DNA of 64,000 nt from Methylobacillus glycogenes JCM 2850. Lineage in GTDB: Bacteria; Pseudomonadota; Gammaproteobacteria; Burkholderiales; Methylophilaceae. The DNA lies in NCBI RefSeq assembly GCF_000617925.1, contig NZ_BAMT01000002.1, forward strand, positions 1-64,000, read 5' to 3'. This document shows, in pieces, positions 27,697-37,942 of this stretch (the stretch's first letter is position 1; the number at the start of each line of letters is the position of its first letter). The notes beneath the pieces were generated by a model. That model was not told where the DNA came from. It saw only the letters and a program-made list of their open reading frames with translations, and ran no database searches. The translations under genes were made by a program, and so were the position numbers.

Positions 27697-28776
27697 ATGC
27701 CCCAAAGCGATGCCCTGCAACACTGGCGCGAAGAGCAGCGCTCGGAATATCTCTACCGCCAACTGGCAGTACGTGAGCCAGATGCGCGGATTGCCAGCAT
27801 GTTTGCCGAGCTGGCGGATGCCAGTGCCAGCCAAGCGCTCACCTGGCAGCAACTGATAGAAAGCGAGGGTGGTGTAACGCCTGCGTATACGCCGGATGGC
27901 AGAACCCGTTTGCTGACTGCCATGTTGCGGCTATGGCAGCCTAGGAAATTGCATGGCTTGTTGGCCGCCAGCAAAGTGCGTGGACTTTCGGTGTATACCC
28001 ATTCCGTGGCAGGGCATGAGCTGGCAGAACATGCCATGCCCAGCAATGTGGCGGAAGTTGGTGGACGCCATCGCACTTTGGGCAATAACGGCGGTTTGCG
28101 CGCGGCAGTGTTTGGCGTCAATGATGGCCTGGTTTCCATCGCCTGTCTGGTGCTGGGGGTGGCAGGTGCCAATGCGGGCGCGTCTATGATTTTGCTAACT
28201 GGCGTAGCGGGTTTACTGGCCGGGGCATTTTCGATGGCAGCAGGAGAATATGTCTCCATGCGTTCGCAACGCGAATTGTTTGAATACCAAATAGCACTAG
28301 AGCGCGCCGAACTGGCGCAATACCCGGAACAAGAAGCCGCAGAATTGGCGCTGATCTACCAGGCGCGTGGCCTGGATGCGGCAGAAGCACAACGTCTGGC
28401 GGCAAAAATGGTAGCGAACCCAGTACTGGGCTTGGATGTGCTGGCGCGGGAGGAATTGGGCCTCAATCCGGATGAGCTGGGCTCACCGTGGTGGGCAGCG
28501 GGTACATCATTTGCGGCATTTATGCTGGGCGGGCTGGTGCCATTGCTACCCTGGCTACTGGAGCAGCAAATACAGGCAATCGGTGATTATGTGGGCTGGC
28601 AGTTGCAAGCCTTGTGGCTGGCGATAGCCTTGACCGGGGTGACCCTGTTTGCGGTTGGCGCAGCATTGGCCTTGTTCAGCGGCCGTTCCCTGCTGTATGG
28701 CGGTGCGCGCATGCTGAGCATAGGCGCTGCGGCTGGCGCTGCCACCTATTTCATAGGCGTGTTATTTGCCATCTGA
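27697..28776 (+). CDS. VIT1/CCC1-family transporter with N-terminal ferritin-like region
   Basis: A 359-residue membrane protein. Residues 1-100 resemble the rubrerythrin-like helical domain found in front of VIT domains, but the usual E-x-x-H iron pair is not evident in the second helix (ADASASQALTW), so the iron site may be lost. The VIT part starts near residue 125 (LGNNGGLRAAVFGVNDGLVSIACLVLGVAGA). It then has GAFSMAAGEYVSMRSQRE, a conserved VIT segment, and three C-terminal membrane helices. Relatives move Fe2+ or Mn2+ out of the cytoplasm (MbfA, VIT1). Substrate here is not determinable. It stands alone, 190 bp before metH. Confidence 0.82.
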   Translation: MPQSDALQHWREEQRSEYLYRQLAVREPDARIASMFAELADASASQALTWQQLIESEGGVTPAYTPDGRTRLLTAMLRLWQPRKLHGLLAASKVRGLSVYTHSVAGHELAEHAMPSNVAEVGGRHRTLGNNGGLRAAVFGVNDGLVSIACLVLGVAGANAGASMILLTGVAGLLAGAFSMAAGEYVSMRSQRELFEYQIALERAELAQYPEQEAAELALIYQARGLDAAEAQRLAAKMVANPVLGLDVLAREELGLNPDELGSPWWAAGTSFAAFMLGGLVPLLPWLLEQQIQAIGDYVGWQLQALWLAIALTGVTLFAVGAALALFSGRSLLYGGARMLSIGAAAGAATYFIGVLFAI

Positions 28777-28902
28777 ATACGGCACCAAGCTAGGGCTTTT
28801 CCTTGCTTAAACATAGTGAGACTTACCCTTGCTGCAAGCTCAGCAGGGCGATGAATTCGGTAAACCCTGAGTCTACGCATAGGCTTAGCGCCCCAGCTGT
28901 TT

Positions 28903-28908
28903 TATAAT
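28903..28908 (+). promoter_or_regulatory. Candidate -10 box upstream of metH
   Basis: A perfect TATAAT lies 58 bp upstream of the metH ATG. No good -35 is seen at the expected distance. The 190-bp gap was checked for a cobalamin or S-adenosylhomocysteine riboswitch; I could not build a convincing one by eye. Confidence 0.3.
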
Positions 28909-28965
28909 CACGCCCTGAATATCCACTGCCTGGCGGCAAAGCAATCGCCAGCGATAAGGCTCTGC

Positions 28966-31900
28966 ATGACACGACACACAATTTCCCCGACTGAAACCCT
29001 GCTGCGCGAGATTCTGGCCCAACGCATCATGATTCTTGATGGCGCCATGGGCACCATGATCCAGCAGTACAAGCTGAGCGAGGAAGATTATCGCGGCGGC
29101 CCCAAAGGGCGCTTTGCCGATTTTGCCGCGCCCGAGGGCGAGCGTGAGCTGTTTGTCAAAGGTAATAACGAGCTCTTGACCTTTACCCAGCCTGCCATCA
29201 TTCAGGAAATCCACGAGAAATACCTGGCCGCAGGTGCCGATATCATAGAGACCAACACCTTTGGTGCCACCAGTGTGGCGCAGGACGATTACTTCATGTC
29301 CGACCTGGCCTATGAGATGAACGTGGAGGCTGCCAAGCTGGCGCGTGCCGCCTGCGATAAATACTCCACGCCAGACAAGCCGCGTTTTGTCGCTGGCGCA
29401 CTCGGCCCCACGCCCAAGACCGCATCCATTTCGCCTGATGTCAATGACCCGGCGGCGCGCAATATCAGCTTTGACCAGCTGGTGGCCTCTTATCACGAGC
29501 AGACCCGTGGCCTGGTGGATGGTGGTGCGGATATTTTGATGGTGGAAACCATCTTCGATACCCTCAACTGCAAAGCCGCCTTATTTGCGATAGACCAGTA
29601 TTTTGAAGAGACTGGTAAACGTCTGCCCATCATGATCTCGGGCACAGTGACCGATGCCTCTGGCCGCATACTCTCAGGCCAGACGGTCACTGCGTTCTGG
29701 AATTCCGTACGCCATGCGCGGCCGCTGACCATAGGCCTGAATTGCGCACTGGGTGCGGCCCTCATGCGGCCTTATGCCGAAGAACTCAGCAAGATTGCTG
29801 AAACCTTTGTCTGCATCTACCCCAACGCTGGTTTGCCCAACCCCATGTCGGATACCGGCTTTGACGAAAAGCCCGCCGATACCTCGGCCTTGCTCAAGGA
29901 GTTTGCCGAGAGTGGTTTCGTCAATATCGCTGGCGGCTGCTGCGGCACCACACCACCGCATATCGCGGCGATTGCAGAGACTGTGCGCGAGATTGCCCCG
30001 CGTCAGATTCCCGAGATTCCGGTGGCGACTCGCCTGGCAGGCCTGGAGCCGTTCACGATTGATGAAGATTCGCTCTATGTGAATGTAGGCGAGCGTACCA
30101 ATGTCACGGGCTCCAAGGCGTTTGCGCGCATGATCCTCAATGAGCAATATGAGGAAGCCCTCGTGGTCGCGCGGCAGCAGGTGGAAAACGGCGCGCAGGT
30201 GATCGATATCAATATGGATGAAGGCATGCTGGATGCCATCCATGCCATGACGCATTTCCTTAATCTGGTGGCATCCGAGCCGGATATCGCCCGTGTGCCC
30301 ATTATGATTGACTCTTCAAAATGGACCGTGATTGAGGCTGGTCTCAAGTGCGTGCAGGGCAAATCCATCGTCAACTCCATCTCGCTGAAAGAGGGCGAGC
30401 CTGAGTTTCTGCGTCAGGCGGCGCTATGCCGTCGCTATGGCGCTGCTGTCATTGTCATGGCTTTTGACGAGACCGGGCAGGCGGATACCTTTGAGCGCAA
30501 GATTGAGATTTGCAAGCGTGCCTATGATTTGCTGGTGGAAAAGCTGGATTACCCGCCTGAAGACATTATCTTTGACCCGAATATCTTTGCCGTGGCCACA
30601 GGCATAGACGAGCACAATAATTACGCGGTGGACTTTATCAATGCCACGCGATGGATCAAGGAAAACCTGCCGCATGCGCGTATCTCCGGCGGGGTTTCCA
30701 ACGTCAGCTTCAGCTTCCGTGGCAATGAAGCAGCGCGTGAGGCAATTCATACCGTGTTCCTCTATCACGCCATACAGGCAGGCATGACCATGGGCATCGT
30801 CAACGCTGGCATGATAGGCGTGTATGACGATCTGGACGCGGAATTACGCGAGCGCGTTGAGGATGTGGTGCTGAACCGCCGCCCCGATGCCACCGAACGC
30901 ATGATAGAAATTGCCGCCACCTTAGTGGCAGGCGGCAAAAAACAGGAAGCCAACCTCAACTGGCGCGGCACTGCGGATAACCCGGTCACCGTACAAAAGC
31001 GCCTGGCGCATGCCATGGTGCACGGCATCACCGAATTCATCGTAGAAGATACCGAAGAAGCCAGACAGGCCGTGATGGCCGAGGGCGGCCGTCCTATTCA
31101 TGTCATCGAAGGCCCGCTGATGGATGGCATGAACGTGGTCGGTGATTTGTTTGGGCAGGGCAAGATGTTCCTGCCACAGGTGGTGAAATCCGCGCGCGTC
31201 ATGAAGCAAGCTGTGGCGCATTTGATTCCGTTCATTGAGGAAGAAAAGCGCGCCGAAGAAGAACGTACCGGCATCGTTGCCAAGCCCAAGGGCAAGATGG
31301 TGATTGCCACGGTCAAGGGCGATGTGCATGACATAGGCAAGAATATCGTCTCGGTGGTGTTGCAGTGCAATAACTTCGAGGTGGTGAACATGGGCGTGAT
31401 GGTGCCCTGCTCCGAGATTCTGGAACAGGCCAAGGCCACGGGCGCGGACATCATAGGCTTGTCTGGCCTGATTACGCCCTCGCTGGAAGAAATGGCACAT
31501 GTAGCGCGTGAAATGCAGCGCGACCCTTACTTCCATGGCATACGCATGCCCTTGCTGATAGGCGGTGCCACCACTTCACGCGCGCATACCGCGGTGAAGA
31601 TTGCCCCGCATTACGATGGCCCGGTGATTTATGTGCCGGATGCCTCACGTTCGGTATCGGTAATGCAGTCTCTGCTGACGCCTGAGCAGCGTGATGCCTA
31701 TATCGCCGATATCAACGCCGATTACGAGCGGGTCAGGGTGCAGCACGCCAATAAAAAGGGCGTGCCCATGCTTAGCATTGCGGAAGCACGCGCCAACAAG
31801 ACCAAGCTGGAATTCAGCGGCGAATATGCGCCTGTGAAGCCCAAATTCATAGGCCGTCGCGTGTTCAAGAATGTTGATCTGGCAACCATCGCCCGCTATA

Positions 31901-32751
31901 TAGACTGGGGCCCGTTCTTCCAGACCTGGGATTTGGCCGGGCCTTATCCTGCCATCCTCAAGGATGAAGTGGTGGGCGAAGCAGCGACCAAGCTATTTGC
32001 CGAAGGGCAAGCCATGCTGAAGAAAATCATTGAAGGGCGCTGGCTCAGTGCCAGTGGCGTAGTGGCACTGCTGCCCGCCAATAGCGTCAATGAGGACGAT
32101 ATCGAGATTTACACGGATGATAGCCGCAACGAGGTGGCTTTCACCTACTACGGCATGCGCCAGCAAACCCAGAAGCCCGTGGTCAAGGGTGAGCAGCGTC
32201 CCAACCAGTGTCTGGCCGATTTTATTGCGCCCAAGGCTTCTGGCATCGCTGACTATATTGGCATGTTTGCTGTCACTGGCGGCCTGGGTATAGAGAAATA
32301 CGAACAGCGTTTTGAGGCCGAGCATGACGACTACAGCAGCATCATGTTGAAATCGCTGGCTGATCGTTTGGCTGAAGGCTTTGCTGAGTATTTGCACGAG
32401 CGCGTGCGTACCGATCTCTGGGGTTATGCCGCCGATGAAGCCTTGAGCAATGAGGCCTTGATTAAGGAAGAATACCTGGGCATACGTCCTGCACCAGGAT
32501 ATCCAGCCTGCCCGGATCACACAGTCAAGCCGGATATGTTCAATGTGATGAAGTGCGAAGAGGTGGGCATTACGCTGACGGATTCGTTTGCCATGATGCC
32601 TGGGGCCGCAGTGTCAGGCTTCTATTTTGCGCATAGGGAATCGCGCTATTTCAGCGTGGACAAGATAGGTGAGGATCAATTGCTGGATATGGCACAGCGC
32701 CGTGATTTACCCAAAGAATATCTGGAGCGCTGGCTGGCCCCCAATCTATAA
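28966..32751 (+). CDS. metH: Cobalamin-dependent methionine synthase
   Basis: Transfers methyl from 5-methyltetrahydrofolate to homocysteine through cobalamin. The 1,261 residues give the full four-module enzyme: a homocysteine domain ([11 protein letters not shown]; zinc cysteines in [10 protein letters not shown], about residue 323); a pterin domain ([14 protein letters not shown], about 370); a cobalamin domain with the base-off histidine motif GDVHDIGKN (about 784-790); and a C-terminal S-adenosylmethionine reactivation domain ([12 protein letters not shown], about 1175). It is intact with no frameshift. It is a single gene with a TATAAT box upstream, and mpl follows at 86 bp. It is the largest unbroken housekeeping frame in the window and a useful control for sequence quality. 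Confidence 0.97.
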   Translation: MTRHTISPTETLLREILAQRIMILDGAMGTMIQQYKLSEEDYRGGPKGRFADFAAPEGERELFVKGNNELLTFTQPAIIQEIHEKYLAAGADIIETNTFGATSVAQDDYFMSDLAYEMNVEAAKLARAACDKYSTPDKPRFVAGALGPTPKTASISPDVNDPAARNISFDQLVASYHEQTRGLVDGGADILMVETIFDTLNCKAALFAIDQYFEETGKRLPIMISGTVTDASGRILSGQTVTAFWNSVRHARPLTIGLNCALGAALMRPYAEELSKIAETFVCIYPNAGLPNPMSDTGFDEKPADTSALLKEFAESGFVNIAGGCCGTTPPHIAAIAETVREIAPRQIPEIPVATRLAGLEPFTIDEDSLYVNVGERTNVTGSKAFARMILNEQYEEALVVARQQVENGAQVIDINMDEGMLDAIHAMTHFLNLVASEPDIARVPIMIDSSKWTVIEAGLKCVQGKSIVNSISLKEGEPEFLRQAALCRRYGAAVIVMAFDETGQADTFERKIEICKRAYDLLVEKLDYPPEDIIFDPNIFAVATGIDEHNNYAVDFINATRWIKENLPHARISGGVSNVSFSFRGNEAAREAIHTVFLYHAIQAGMTMGIVNAGMIGVYDDLDAELRERVEDVVLNRRPDATERMIEIAATLVAGGKKQEANLNWRGTADNPVTVQKRLAHAMVHGITEFIVEDTEEARQAVMAEGGRPIHVIEGPLMDGMNVVGDLFGQGKMFLPQVVKSARVMKQAVAHLIPFIEEEKRAEEERTGIVAKPKGKMVIATVKGDVHDIGKNIVSVVLQCNNFEVVNMGVMVPCSEILEQAKATGADIIGLSGLITPSLEEMAHVAREMQRDPYFHGIRMPLLIGGATTSRAHTAVKIAPHYDGPVIYVPDASRSVSVMQSLLTPEQRDAYIADINADYERVRVQHANKKGVPMLSIAEARANKTKLEFSGEYAPVKPKFIGRRVFKNVDLATIARYIDWGPFFQTWDLAGPYPAILKDEVVGEAATKLFAEGQAMLKKIIEGRWLSASGVVALLPANSVNEDDIEIYTDDSRNEVAFTYYGMRQQTQKPVVKGEQRPNQCLADFIAPKASGIADYIGMFAVTGGLGIEKYEQRFEAEHDDYSSIMLKSLADRLAEGFAEYLHERVRTDLWGYAADEALSNEALIKEEYLGIRPAPGYPACPDHTVKPDMFNVMKCEEVGITLTDSFAMMPGAAVSGFYFAHRESRYFSVDKIGEDQLLDMAQRRDLPKEYLERWLAPNL

Positions 32752-32836
32752 AGCGTTGTTGATGTGCCTGGCGGAATTAGCCCACTGCCAGCACAAGCCG
32801 CTGCTAGAATAACCCCAATTCAAGAGATTGCGCTTT

Positions 32837-34222
32837 ATGCATATACACATCCTAGGCATTTGCGGCACCTTTATGGGTGGCATTGCCGTGCTGGCCAAAG
32901 CCGCTGGCCATCGAGTCACCGGCTGCGATGCCAATGTCTACCCGCCCATGAGCACTCAGCTGGAGTCTCAGGGCATAGAGCTGATCGAGGGCTTTGGCCC
33001 CGAACAGGTTTCGCTCAATCCTGATATTTATGTCATCGGCAATGTGGTCTCGCGCGGCAACCCGCTGATGGAAGAAATTCTCAACCGTGGCCTGCCTTAT
33101 ATCTCAGGCCCGCAATGGCTGGCAGAGAACCTGCTCTACGCTGGGCCTGGCCGGGAAGCGAAGTGGGTACTTGCGGTAGCGGGCACTCACGGCAAGACCA
33201 CTACCAGCTCCATGCTGGCCTGGATACTGGAATATGCCGGGCTGGCCCCAGGTTTCCTGATTGGCGGCGTACCACATAATTTCGGTATTTCCGCCCGTCT
33301 GCCTGGCGTGCCCACGCAAGATGCCAACAGCGTTTCACCCTTCTTTGTGATTGAAGCCGATGAATATGACACGGCCTTCTTCGACAAGCGGTCCAAGTTT
33401 GTGCATTACAGGCCGCGTACCGCCATTCTGAACAATCTTGAGTTTGATCACGCGGATATCTTTGCTGACCTGGCCGCGATTGAAACCCAGTTCCATCATC
33501 TGGTGCGCACTGTGCCGCAGAATGGCCTGGTCGTCGCCAATGGTCGTGAAGAAAGCCTGCAGCGCGTGATTAAACGTGGTTGCTGGAGTGAAGTGGCTTA
33601 CTTTGGCAGTGACTGGCAGGCTGAAGATGTGGCGGCAGATGGCAGCTTCAGCGTCAGCCTGCAAAATCAGGGGCAGGGCAGGGTCAACTGGAGCCTGCTC
33701 GGTGAACACAACCGCATGAATGCGCTGGCGGCGCTGGCAGCAGCACGGCATGCCGGGGTCGCGGTCAGCACAGGTATAGAGGCATTGTCCGCTTTCCAGA
33801 ACGTCAAGCGTCGCATGGAAATTCGCGGCGTAGTGAATGACATCACTGTCTATGACGATTTTGCCCACCACCCCACCGCGATTACTACCACGGTGGCAGG
33901 TCTGCGCGACAAGGTAGGCAGCGCGCGTATCCTCGCGGTGCTGGAGCCACGCTCCAACACCATGAAACTGGGCGTGATGAAGCAAGCCCTGCCAGCCAGC
34001 CTGCGCGATGCTGACCAAGTGTTTTGTTATGGTGCCAACCTGGGTTGGGATGCCGCCGAGGCCTTGCAGCCCATACAACACAAATCAGCGGTGTTTGATG
34101 AGCTGGCGGTACTGGTAGAAGCCATTGTCGCGGAAGCCAGACCCGGAGATCATATTCTGGTGATGAGCAACGGTGGTTTTTGCGGTATACATCAGAAACT
34201 GCTGCAGAGGCTGGCGCAGTGA
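32837..34222 (+). CDS. mpl: UDP-N-acetylmuramate:L-alanyl-gamma-D-glutamyl-meso-diaminopimelate ligase
   Basis: Murein-recycling ligase that reattaches the released tripeptide to UDP-MurNAc. The 461-residue frame from ATG 32837 begins MHIHILGICGTFMGGIAVLAKAAGH; an upstream TTG is rejected. The ATP loop AGTHGKTTTSSMLAWILE, VIEADEYDTAFFDKRSKF, LLGEHNRMNALAAL and YDDFAHHPTAI are the Mur-ligase signatures in the Mpl arrangement. It overlaps the next gene by 4 bases (GTGA). Peptidoglycan recycling links it loosely to dacC/mrdA at 43-49 kb. Confidence 0.95.
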   Translation: MHIHILGICGTFMGGIAVLAKAAGHRVTGCDANVYPPMSTQLESQGIELIEGFGPEQVSLNPDIYVIGNVVSRGNPLMEEILNRGLPYISGPQWLAENLLYAGPGREAKWVLAVAGTHGKTTTSSMLAWILEYAGLAPGFLIGGVPHNFGISARLPGVPTQDANSVSPFFVIEADEYDTAFFDKRSKFVHYRPRTAILNNLEFDHADIFADLAAIETQFHHLVRTVPQNGLVVANGREESLQRVIKRGCWSEVAYFGSDWQAEDVAADGSFSVSLQNQGQGRVNWSLLGEHNRMNALAALAAARHAGVAVSTGIEALSAFQNVKRRMEIRGVVNDITVYDDFAHHPTAITTTVAGLRDKVGSARILAVLEPRSNTMKLGVMKQALPASLRDADQVFCYGANLGWDAAEALQPIQHKSAVFDELAVLVEAIVAEARPGDHILVMSNGGFCGIHQKLLQRLAQ

Positions 34223-35201
34223 GCTTGAGCCATGCATGGTCGGGGCCAGGAGGCCTAGTCTCCAGGCTAAAAGCGATGAGCGTGCTGGGCTGGGCCTTGC
34301 TGCTGTCGGCGATTGTGCATGTGATTCTGATTTTGGCGATCAATTTCGATGCGCCTGATCTCAAGTTCATCAAAGACCAGATCACTATGATGGATGTGGT
34401 GCTGGTGAATGCCAAGACCGAGTCCAAACCCAAGAAAGCCGATGCCTTGGCCCAGGCCAATCTGGATAGAGGCGGCAATACTGATCTGGATAGGCAGATG
34501 AAAACAGCGCTGCCGCCGCCCAGCAAGAAAAAATCTGATATCTCGCCCAAGCAGGCAGCCGAAGCGGCAGCCGCTTCACGCCCTGGTCAGCAATCTGATG
34601 AGCAGCGGCAACAGGACAAAGTCGCGGAACTGGAGCGCCAGGCGCAGGAATTGATGACGCAGCTCAATGCGCAGAAAAGGCTTGAGTCTGCGCCCGCGCA
34701 GAGCGCAGCCACGGCCACGCCTGACCAGGGCCAGCAGCCTGATGCGCCGCGTAATTTCAATGCTCATGATCTGGTAGCCAGCAGCATGGATATTGCGCGC
34801 ATGGAGCGCAGATTGCCAAGCAGCAGGATGAGTATCAAAAGCGCCCCAAGCGCAAGGAGCTGGGGGGGCGTACCCAGGAATATAGGTTTGCCACCTATGT
34901 CGATGCCTGGCGGCAGAAAGTGGAGAAGATAGGTAATCTCAACTACCCCGAAGCTGCCAAGGAGCAAAAGCTCTATGGCAAGTTGGAGCTTTCGGTGGAT
35001 ATCCGCGCCGATGGCAGCATAGAAAAAATCCGCATTACACGCAGTTCCGGCCACAAAGTACTGGATGATGCCGCCAAGCGAATTGTTGAACTGGCAGCGC
35101 CATATGCGGCGTTCCCCGAAGATATCCGCAAGGATTTCGATATCATAGGCATTACCCGTACCTGGACCTTCACCAAGGAAGATAGCCTGGCTACCCAATG
35201 A
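34219..35201 (+). CDS. TonB-like energy transducer (one frameshift)
   Basis: Single-pass inner membrane protein with a C-terminal TonB domain. GTG 34219 overlaps the mpl stop; ATG 34276 is an alternative. A membrane helix lies at about residues 22-42 (LGWALLLSAIVHVILILAI), then a Lys/Gln/Ala-rich periplasmic coil. One C is missing at about 34809 (GAGCGCAG); after repair the frame gives FATYVDAWRQKVEKIGNLNYPEAA and a normal TonB fold (KLELSVDIRADGSIEKIRI through DIIGITRTWTF). Restored length is 327 residues. No exbB or exbD is adjacent, so it must use a partner elsewhere or act differently. It overlaps the ferredoxin gene by 4 bases. Confidence 0.85.
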
Positions 35202-35512
35202 GCGCTCACTTCGAACACCACGTATTTTTCTGCCTCAATCAACGTGAGGATGGCCGTAGTTGCTGCGGTAATCAGGGGGCAGAAGCGGCCTTTGATCATA
35301 TGAAATCTCGCATCAAGGCACTCAAGCTCAATGGACGTGGCAAGGTGCGCGTCAACCGTGCTGGTTGCCTGGATCGTTGCAGTGATGGCCCTTTGCTGGT
35401 GATTTACCCGGCAGCGGTGTGGTACCACTTCGATACGCCCGCAGATATAGACGAGATCATAGACACGCATATCCAGCAGGGGCGTATCGTCACGCGCCTG
35501 CAAGTCGAGTAA
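35198..35512 (+). CDS. Thioredoxin-like [2Fe-2S] ferredoxin
   Basis: A 104-residue protein of the (2Fe-2S) ferredoxin family with thioredoxin fold, as in the NuoE C-terminal domain and nitrogen-fixing Fdx. The ligand cysteines are visible as FFCLNQREDGRSCC and VRVNRAGCLDRCSDGP; the family end YHFDTPADIDEIIDTHIQQG is present. Such proteins are often found next to HIT or TonB-like genes in betaproteobacteria; their electron partner is unknown. The start overlaps the TonB-like stop (ATGA), so they are probably co-translated. Confidence 0.88.
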   Translation: MSAHFEHHVFFCLNQREDGRSCCGNQGAEAAFDHMKSRIKALKLNGRGKVRVNRAGCLDRCSDGPLLVIYPAAVWYHFDTPADIDEIIDTHIQQGRIVTRLQVE

Positions 35513-35556
35513 GGCGCAAGCTTTTTCGCGGAATCATGGCACTGGCGCTAGCCAGA

Positions 35557-36020
35557 TCAAAGCCCCATATCCACCACTTGATTACCTAGATCCAGACGGC
35601 TGGCGATCGCGAGTTTCAAGGATTGCGCCAGCTTAGGGTCCAGCCCATGCGGCAAAGATTCACGCTTGCTGCTGCCCCAAATGGGATTAGGAAAGTGGCG
35701 GTCGCGCTTGAAGCGTGGAATCACATGCCAATGCACATGGGGCGTCATATTGCCCAGGCTGGCGAGATTGATCTTTTCTGGCCGCAATACTTCACGCACC
35801 GCTTCCTCTACGGCAAATACCACCAGCATCAAGTGCTCACGCTCCCCAGTCGGCAGGTCAGTCATTTCCTTGATATGGCGATTGAGGATGACACGGCAAA
35901 AGCTGGATAGTCCTGATCTTCCACCCGCACCACGCGGCACAGGCTATCCTGCCACAGCAGCTCCCCGCCAGCGGTGGTACAGAGTTCACAGGTGTTGTTA
36001 TAGAAAAGTTTTCTGCTCAT
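35557..36020 (-). CDS. HIT-family protein (one frameshift)
   Basis: Histidine-triad nucleotide-binding protein. The triad appears as HVHWHVIPR. The start at 36020 gives MSRKLFYNNTCELC, then GGELLWQDSLCRVVRVEDQDYPAF. One T is missing from a T-run at about 35898-35901 (A-run on the plus strand); restored, the sequence continues CRVILNRHIKEMTDLP, the expected HIT strand. Restored length is 154 residues. HIT proteins hydrolyse nucleotide phosphoramidates or dinucleotides; the exact substrate is unknown. It is convergent with the ferredoxin gene. Confidence 0.85.
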
Positions 36021-36181
36021 GGTGCGGGGGGGATTCCTGACGGGTATGGAGCGTATGTTCCATACAGCTGTTGTGCTTATGTCAGGAATTATAAAGAAAT
36101 GCTAAAAATGAAGCCAGGCAAGTACATGAGCTATCGCGAAATTAGGACAGTCGGTGGGGATGCCAAGCGACTATCCAAGCC

Positions 36182-36730
36182 TTAAGATTGAGCAAATTTT
36201 GCAAATCCTTGCAGAAATTTCTGCAGATTCTGCCGCGGTTCATCTGTTAAGCGACCTTGATCATCAAATGCCTGCGGCGCACGCGATAACAGCAAGCTGC
36301 CCCCAGCCCAGGTGCGGGTGCCCAAGGCATGTAGCACGCTGAGCCAGGCATCTTGCGATAAGGCAGTACCAAAGCCGGAAGGCGTGGCGCCGATTAAGGC
36401 AAAAGGACGGTTCTGGAATAACGCTGCCATCTCTGCTGGCGGCCGCGATAGCCAGTCTATGGCATTCTTGAATACCCCGGGAATGCCATGGTTGTACTCG
36501 GGCGTGGCGAGGATGACGCCATCGCTGGCCAGAATCTTTTGCTTGAGCGCTGTGACTTCGGCAGGGATGCCGCTGGCTTGTTCCAGGTCGCCATCATAAA
36601 GCGGAATACCATGCAGCGTAGCAACGCTCAACTCCACTCCAGGCAACTCTAGTGCTTGCCCTGCATGAAGCAAGGCGGTATTGAGAGACTGCTTGCGTAA
36701 ACTGCCGGAAATGCCGAGTAATTTGACCAT
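36182..36730 (-). CDS. NADPH-dependent FMN reductase family protein
   Basis: A 182-residue flavodoxin-like protein of the ChrR/YieF/SsuE group. The N-terminal flavin phosphate loop is LLGISGSLRKQSLNTALL, the second motif ATPEYNHGIPGVFKNAIDWLSRP is diagnostic, and GATPSGFGTALSQ follows. Relatives reduce quinones, chromate, azo dyes or flavin using NAD(P)H; which applies here cannot be told. A GGAG ribosome site precedes the ATG. It lies singly between the HIT gene and the PNPOx-like gene, with about 120-160 bp on each side. Confidence 0.9.
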   Translation of the reverse strand: MVKLLGISGSLRKQSLNTALLHAGQALELPGVELSVATLHGIPLYDGDLEQASGIPAEVTALKQKILASDGVILATPEYNHGIPGVFKNAIDWLSRPPAEMAALFQNRPFALIGATPSGFGTALSQDAWLSVLHALGTRTWAGGSLLLSRAPQAFDDQGRLTDEPRQNLQKFLQGFAKFAQS

Positions 36731-36848
36731 GGGGTCTCCTGGTTGTGCTGATGAATTGCTAGCGGTTGCAGAGTTGGTTTGATGGCCCCGGGCTGTTTTA
36801 GTTTTCTAAGGTCACGTTTTAGTTGGCATCAGCATTCTGGCCGAGTGC

Positions 36849-37505
36849 TTAGCCTTTACCTTCTGCCACCTTGCTCATGTATTGATCGAAATCAATGATG
36901 CCGCCCAGGGCTGCCACTTTTTCACGCTCAGCGTCATGCAGTACATCTTGCACCACATCAAGTCGCTTCCATTGCGGTGGTGGGGTTTCACAGTGTGGCT
37001 GTGGCACATAAGGTGATGCCTGCACGCGCTGGTGTTTATGGATGTAACGCGGGCAGTTGACGAAGATATTCTCCAGCTTGACCCGTACCACCAGCTCAGC
37101 CTCCTGGTATTCCGCCAGTAATGGGTCCTGCGGATCTATGCTGGCAGTGCCATGCACACGCACGCGATGCGGTGTTTCAAAATCAATGAACAGCATGCCG
37201 ATTTTGGGGTTGAGCGTGAGATTGCCCATGGAAAGATACATGCTGTTGCCATCCAGGCTGGGGAAAGCCAGCGTGGTTTCATCCAGAATCCGCACAAAAC
37301 CAGGCGCGCCGCCTTTGTGCGAGCAGGTGGGGAAGCCGTTGTGATCTATGGTCGAGAGGAAGAAGAAATCACGGCTGGCAATAAAGCCCGCATGTTCTGG
37401 CGGTATGGTCGGCGTAACAATTAATTCCTCCACACGGTCTGCCATGGCGACCCCGTCAAAATGCTCCTGCCATGCGCGATGTTGCGCACCGTAAAGCTTG
37501 CTCAT
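36849..37505 (-). CDS. Pyridoxamine 5'-phosphate oxidase-like flavin protein
   Basis: A 218-residue split-barrel FMN protein. The core is IASRDFFFLSTIDHNGFPTCSHKGGAPGFVRILDETTLAFPSLDGNSMYLSMGNL followed by KIGMLFIDFETPHRVRVHGTA. It belongs to the PNPOx-related group often annotated as 'pyridoxamine 5'-phosphate oxidase family', not to PdxH itself, which lacks this N-terminal LYGAQHRAWQEHF segment. A role in flavin- or F420-like redox is possible but unknown. A strong AGGAG site precedes the ATG. Confidence 0.85.
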   Translation of the reverse strand: MSKLYGAQHRAWQEHFDGVAMADRVEELIVTPTIPPEHAGFIASRDFFFLSTIDHNGFPTCSHKGGAPGFVRILDETTLAFPSLDGNSMYLSMGNLTLNPKIGMLFIDFETPHRVRVHGTASIDPQDPLLAEYQEAELVVRVKLENIFVNCPRYIHKHQRVQASPYVPQPHCETPPPQWKRLDVVQDVLHDAEREKVAALGGIIDFDQYMSKVAEGKG

Positions 37506-37643
37506 TATGTTCTCCTCAGGACTCTATCTTGATTTTGTGATGGGGTTTACTGCTCGGTATAGCTACATGTTAGTGACAACAGATCACTAGCGTCAACCTG
37601 CTTTGTGAAGAGAAAAAGCTAAAGGCAAAAGAAAATAAAAAAT

Positions 37644-37675
37644 AACAATAAAATAATTTTATATTGCTTATTGTT
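37644..37675. repeat. AT-rich inverted repeat in the 37.5-37.9 kb gap
   Basis: AACAATAA and TTATTGTT are arranged as an 8-bp inverted repeat with a 16-base AT-only loop, inside about 60 bp that are almost pure A/T. It is upstream of the PNPOx-like gene and could be its promoter or operator region, or a promoter for the candidate RNA to the right. Confidence 0.4.
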
Positions 37676-37689
37676 TTATTTTTTAGTCA

Positions 37690-37850
37690 ATTGTAAACTG
37701 CGGTTCTTGGTGATGCGCTTGCCTAGCGTGTGCCAAGGCGGTGTCTCTCTCATGCATAGGATGGGCGGAGATAGCGCAAGGTCATCGCTCAGTCGTATGA
37801 CCGTTTTTACAGCCGCGAACGATAACCCCTGTCCTTCGCGGCTTTTTTTT
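37690..37850 (+). ncRNA. Candidate small RNA or orphan transcript ending in an intrinsic terminator
   Basis: A textbook terminator (feature at 37811-37850) stands on the plus strand with no plus-strand gene upstream: the gene to the left is on the minus strand and ends its 5' side at 37505. The 120 bases before it are non-coding in appearance (a 62-codon frame lacks a ribosome site and runs into the hairpin), and the AT-rich block at 37630-37685 could be the promoter. The 5' end is a guess. Confidence 0.35.
37811..37850 (+). terminator. Intrinsic terminator without an obvious upstream gene
   Basis: AGCCGCGAA (37811-37819) pairs perfectly with TTCGCGGCT (37835-37843); eight T follow to 37850. 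On the minus strand there is no matching T-run, so it serves plus-strand transcription. Confidence 0.8.
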
Positions 37851-37942
37851 GTCTATTGAACTAGCAAATGGCTAGAAATGGCAGTAGCTAAGAGGTAAAA
37901 ACTCCAAGGGTACTGCTGCAATTCCCTGAAGTGATCAGAGCA

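Noticed and set aside
28777..28965. Cobalamin or S-adenosylhomocysteine riboswitch before metH
   Set aside because: I could not fold or align the gap to either class by eye; a covariance-model search would decide.
28885..29496. 203-codon minus-strand frame over the start of metH
   Set aside because: Shadow of the metH coding sequence; no ribosome site and no family match.
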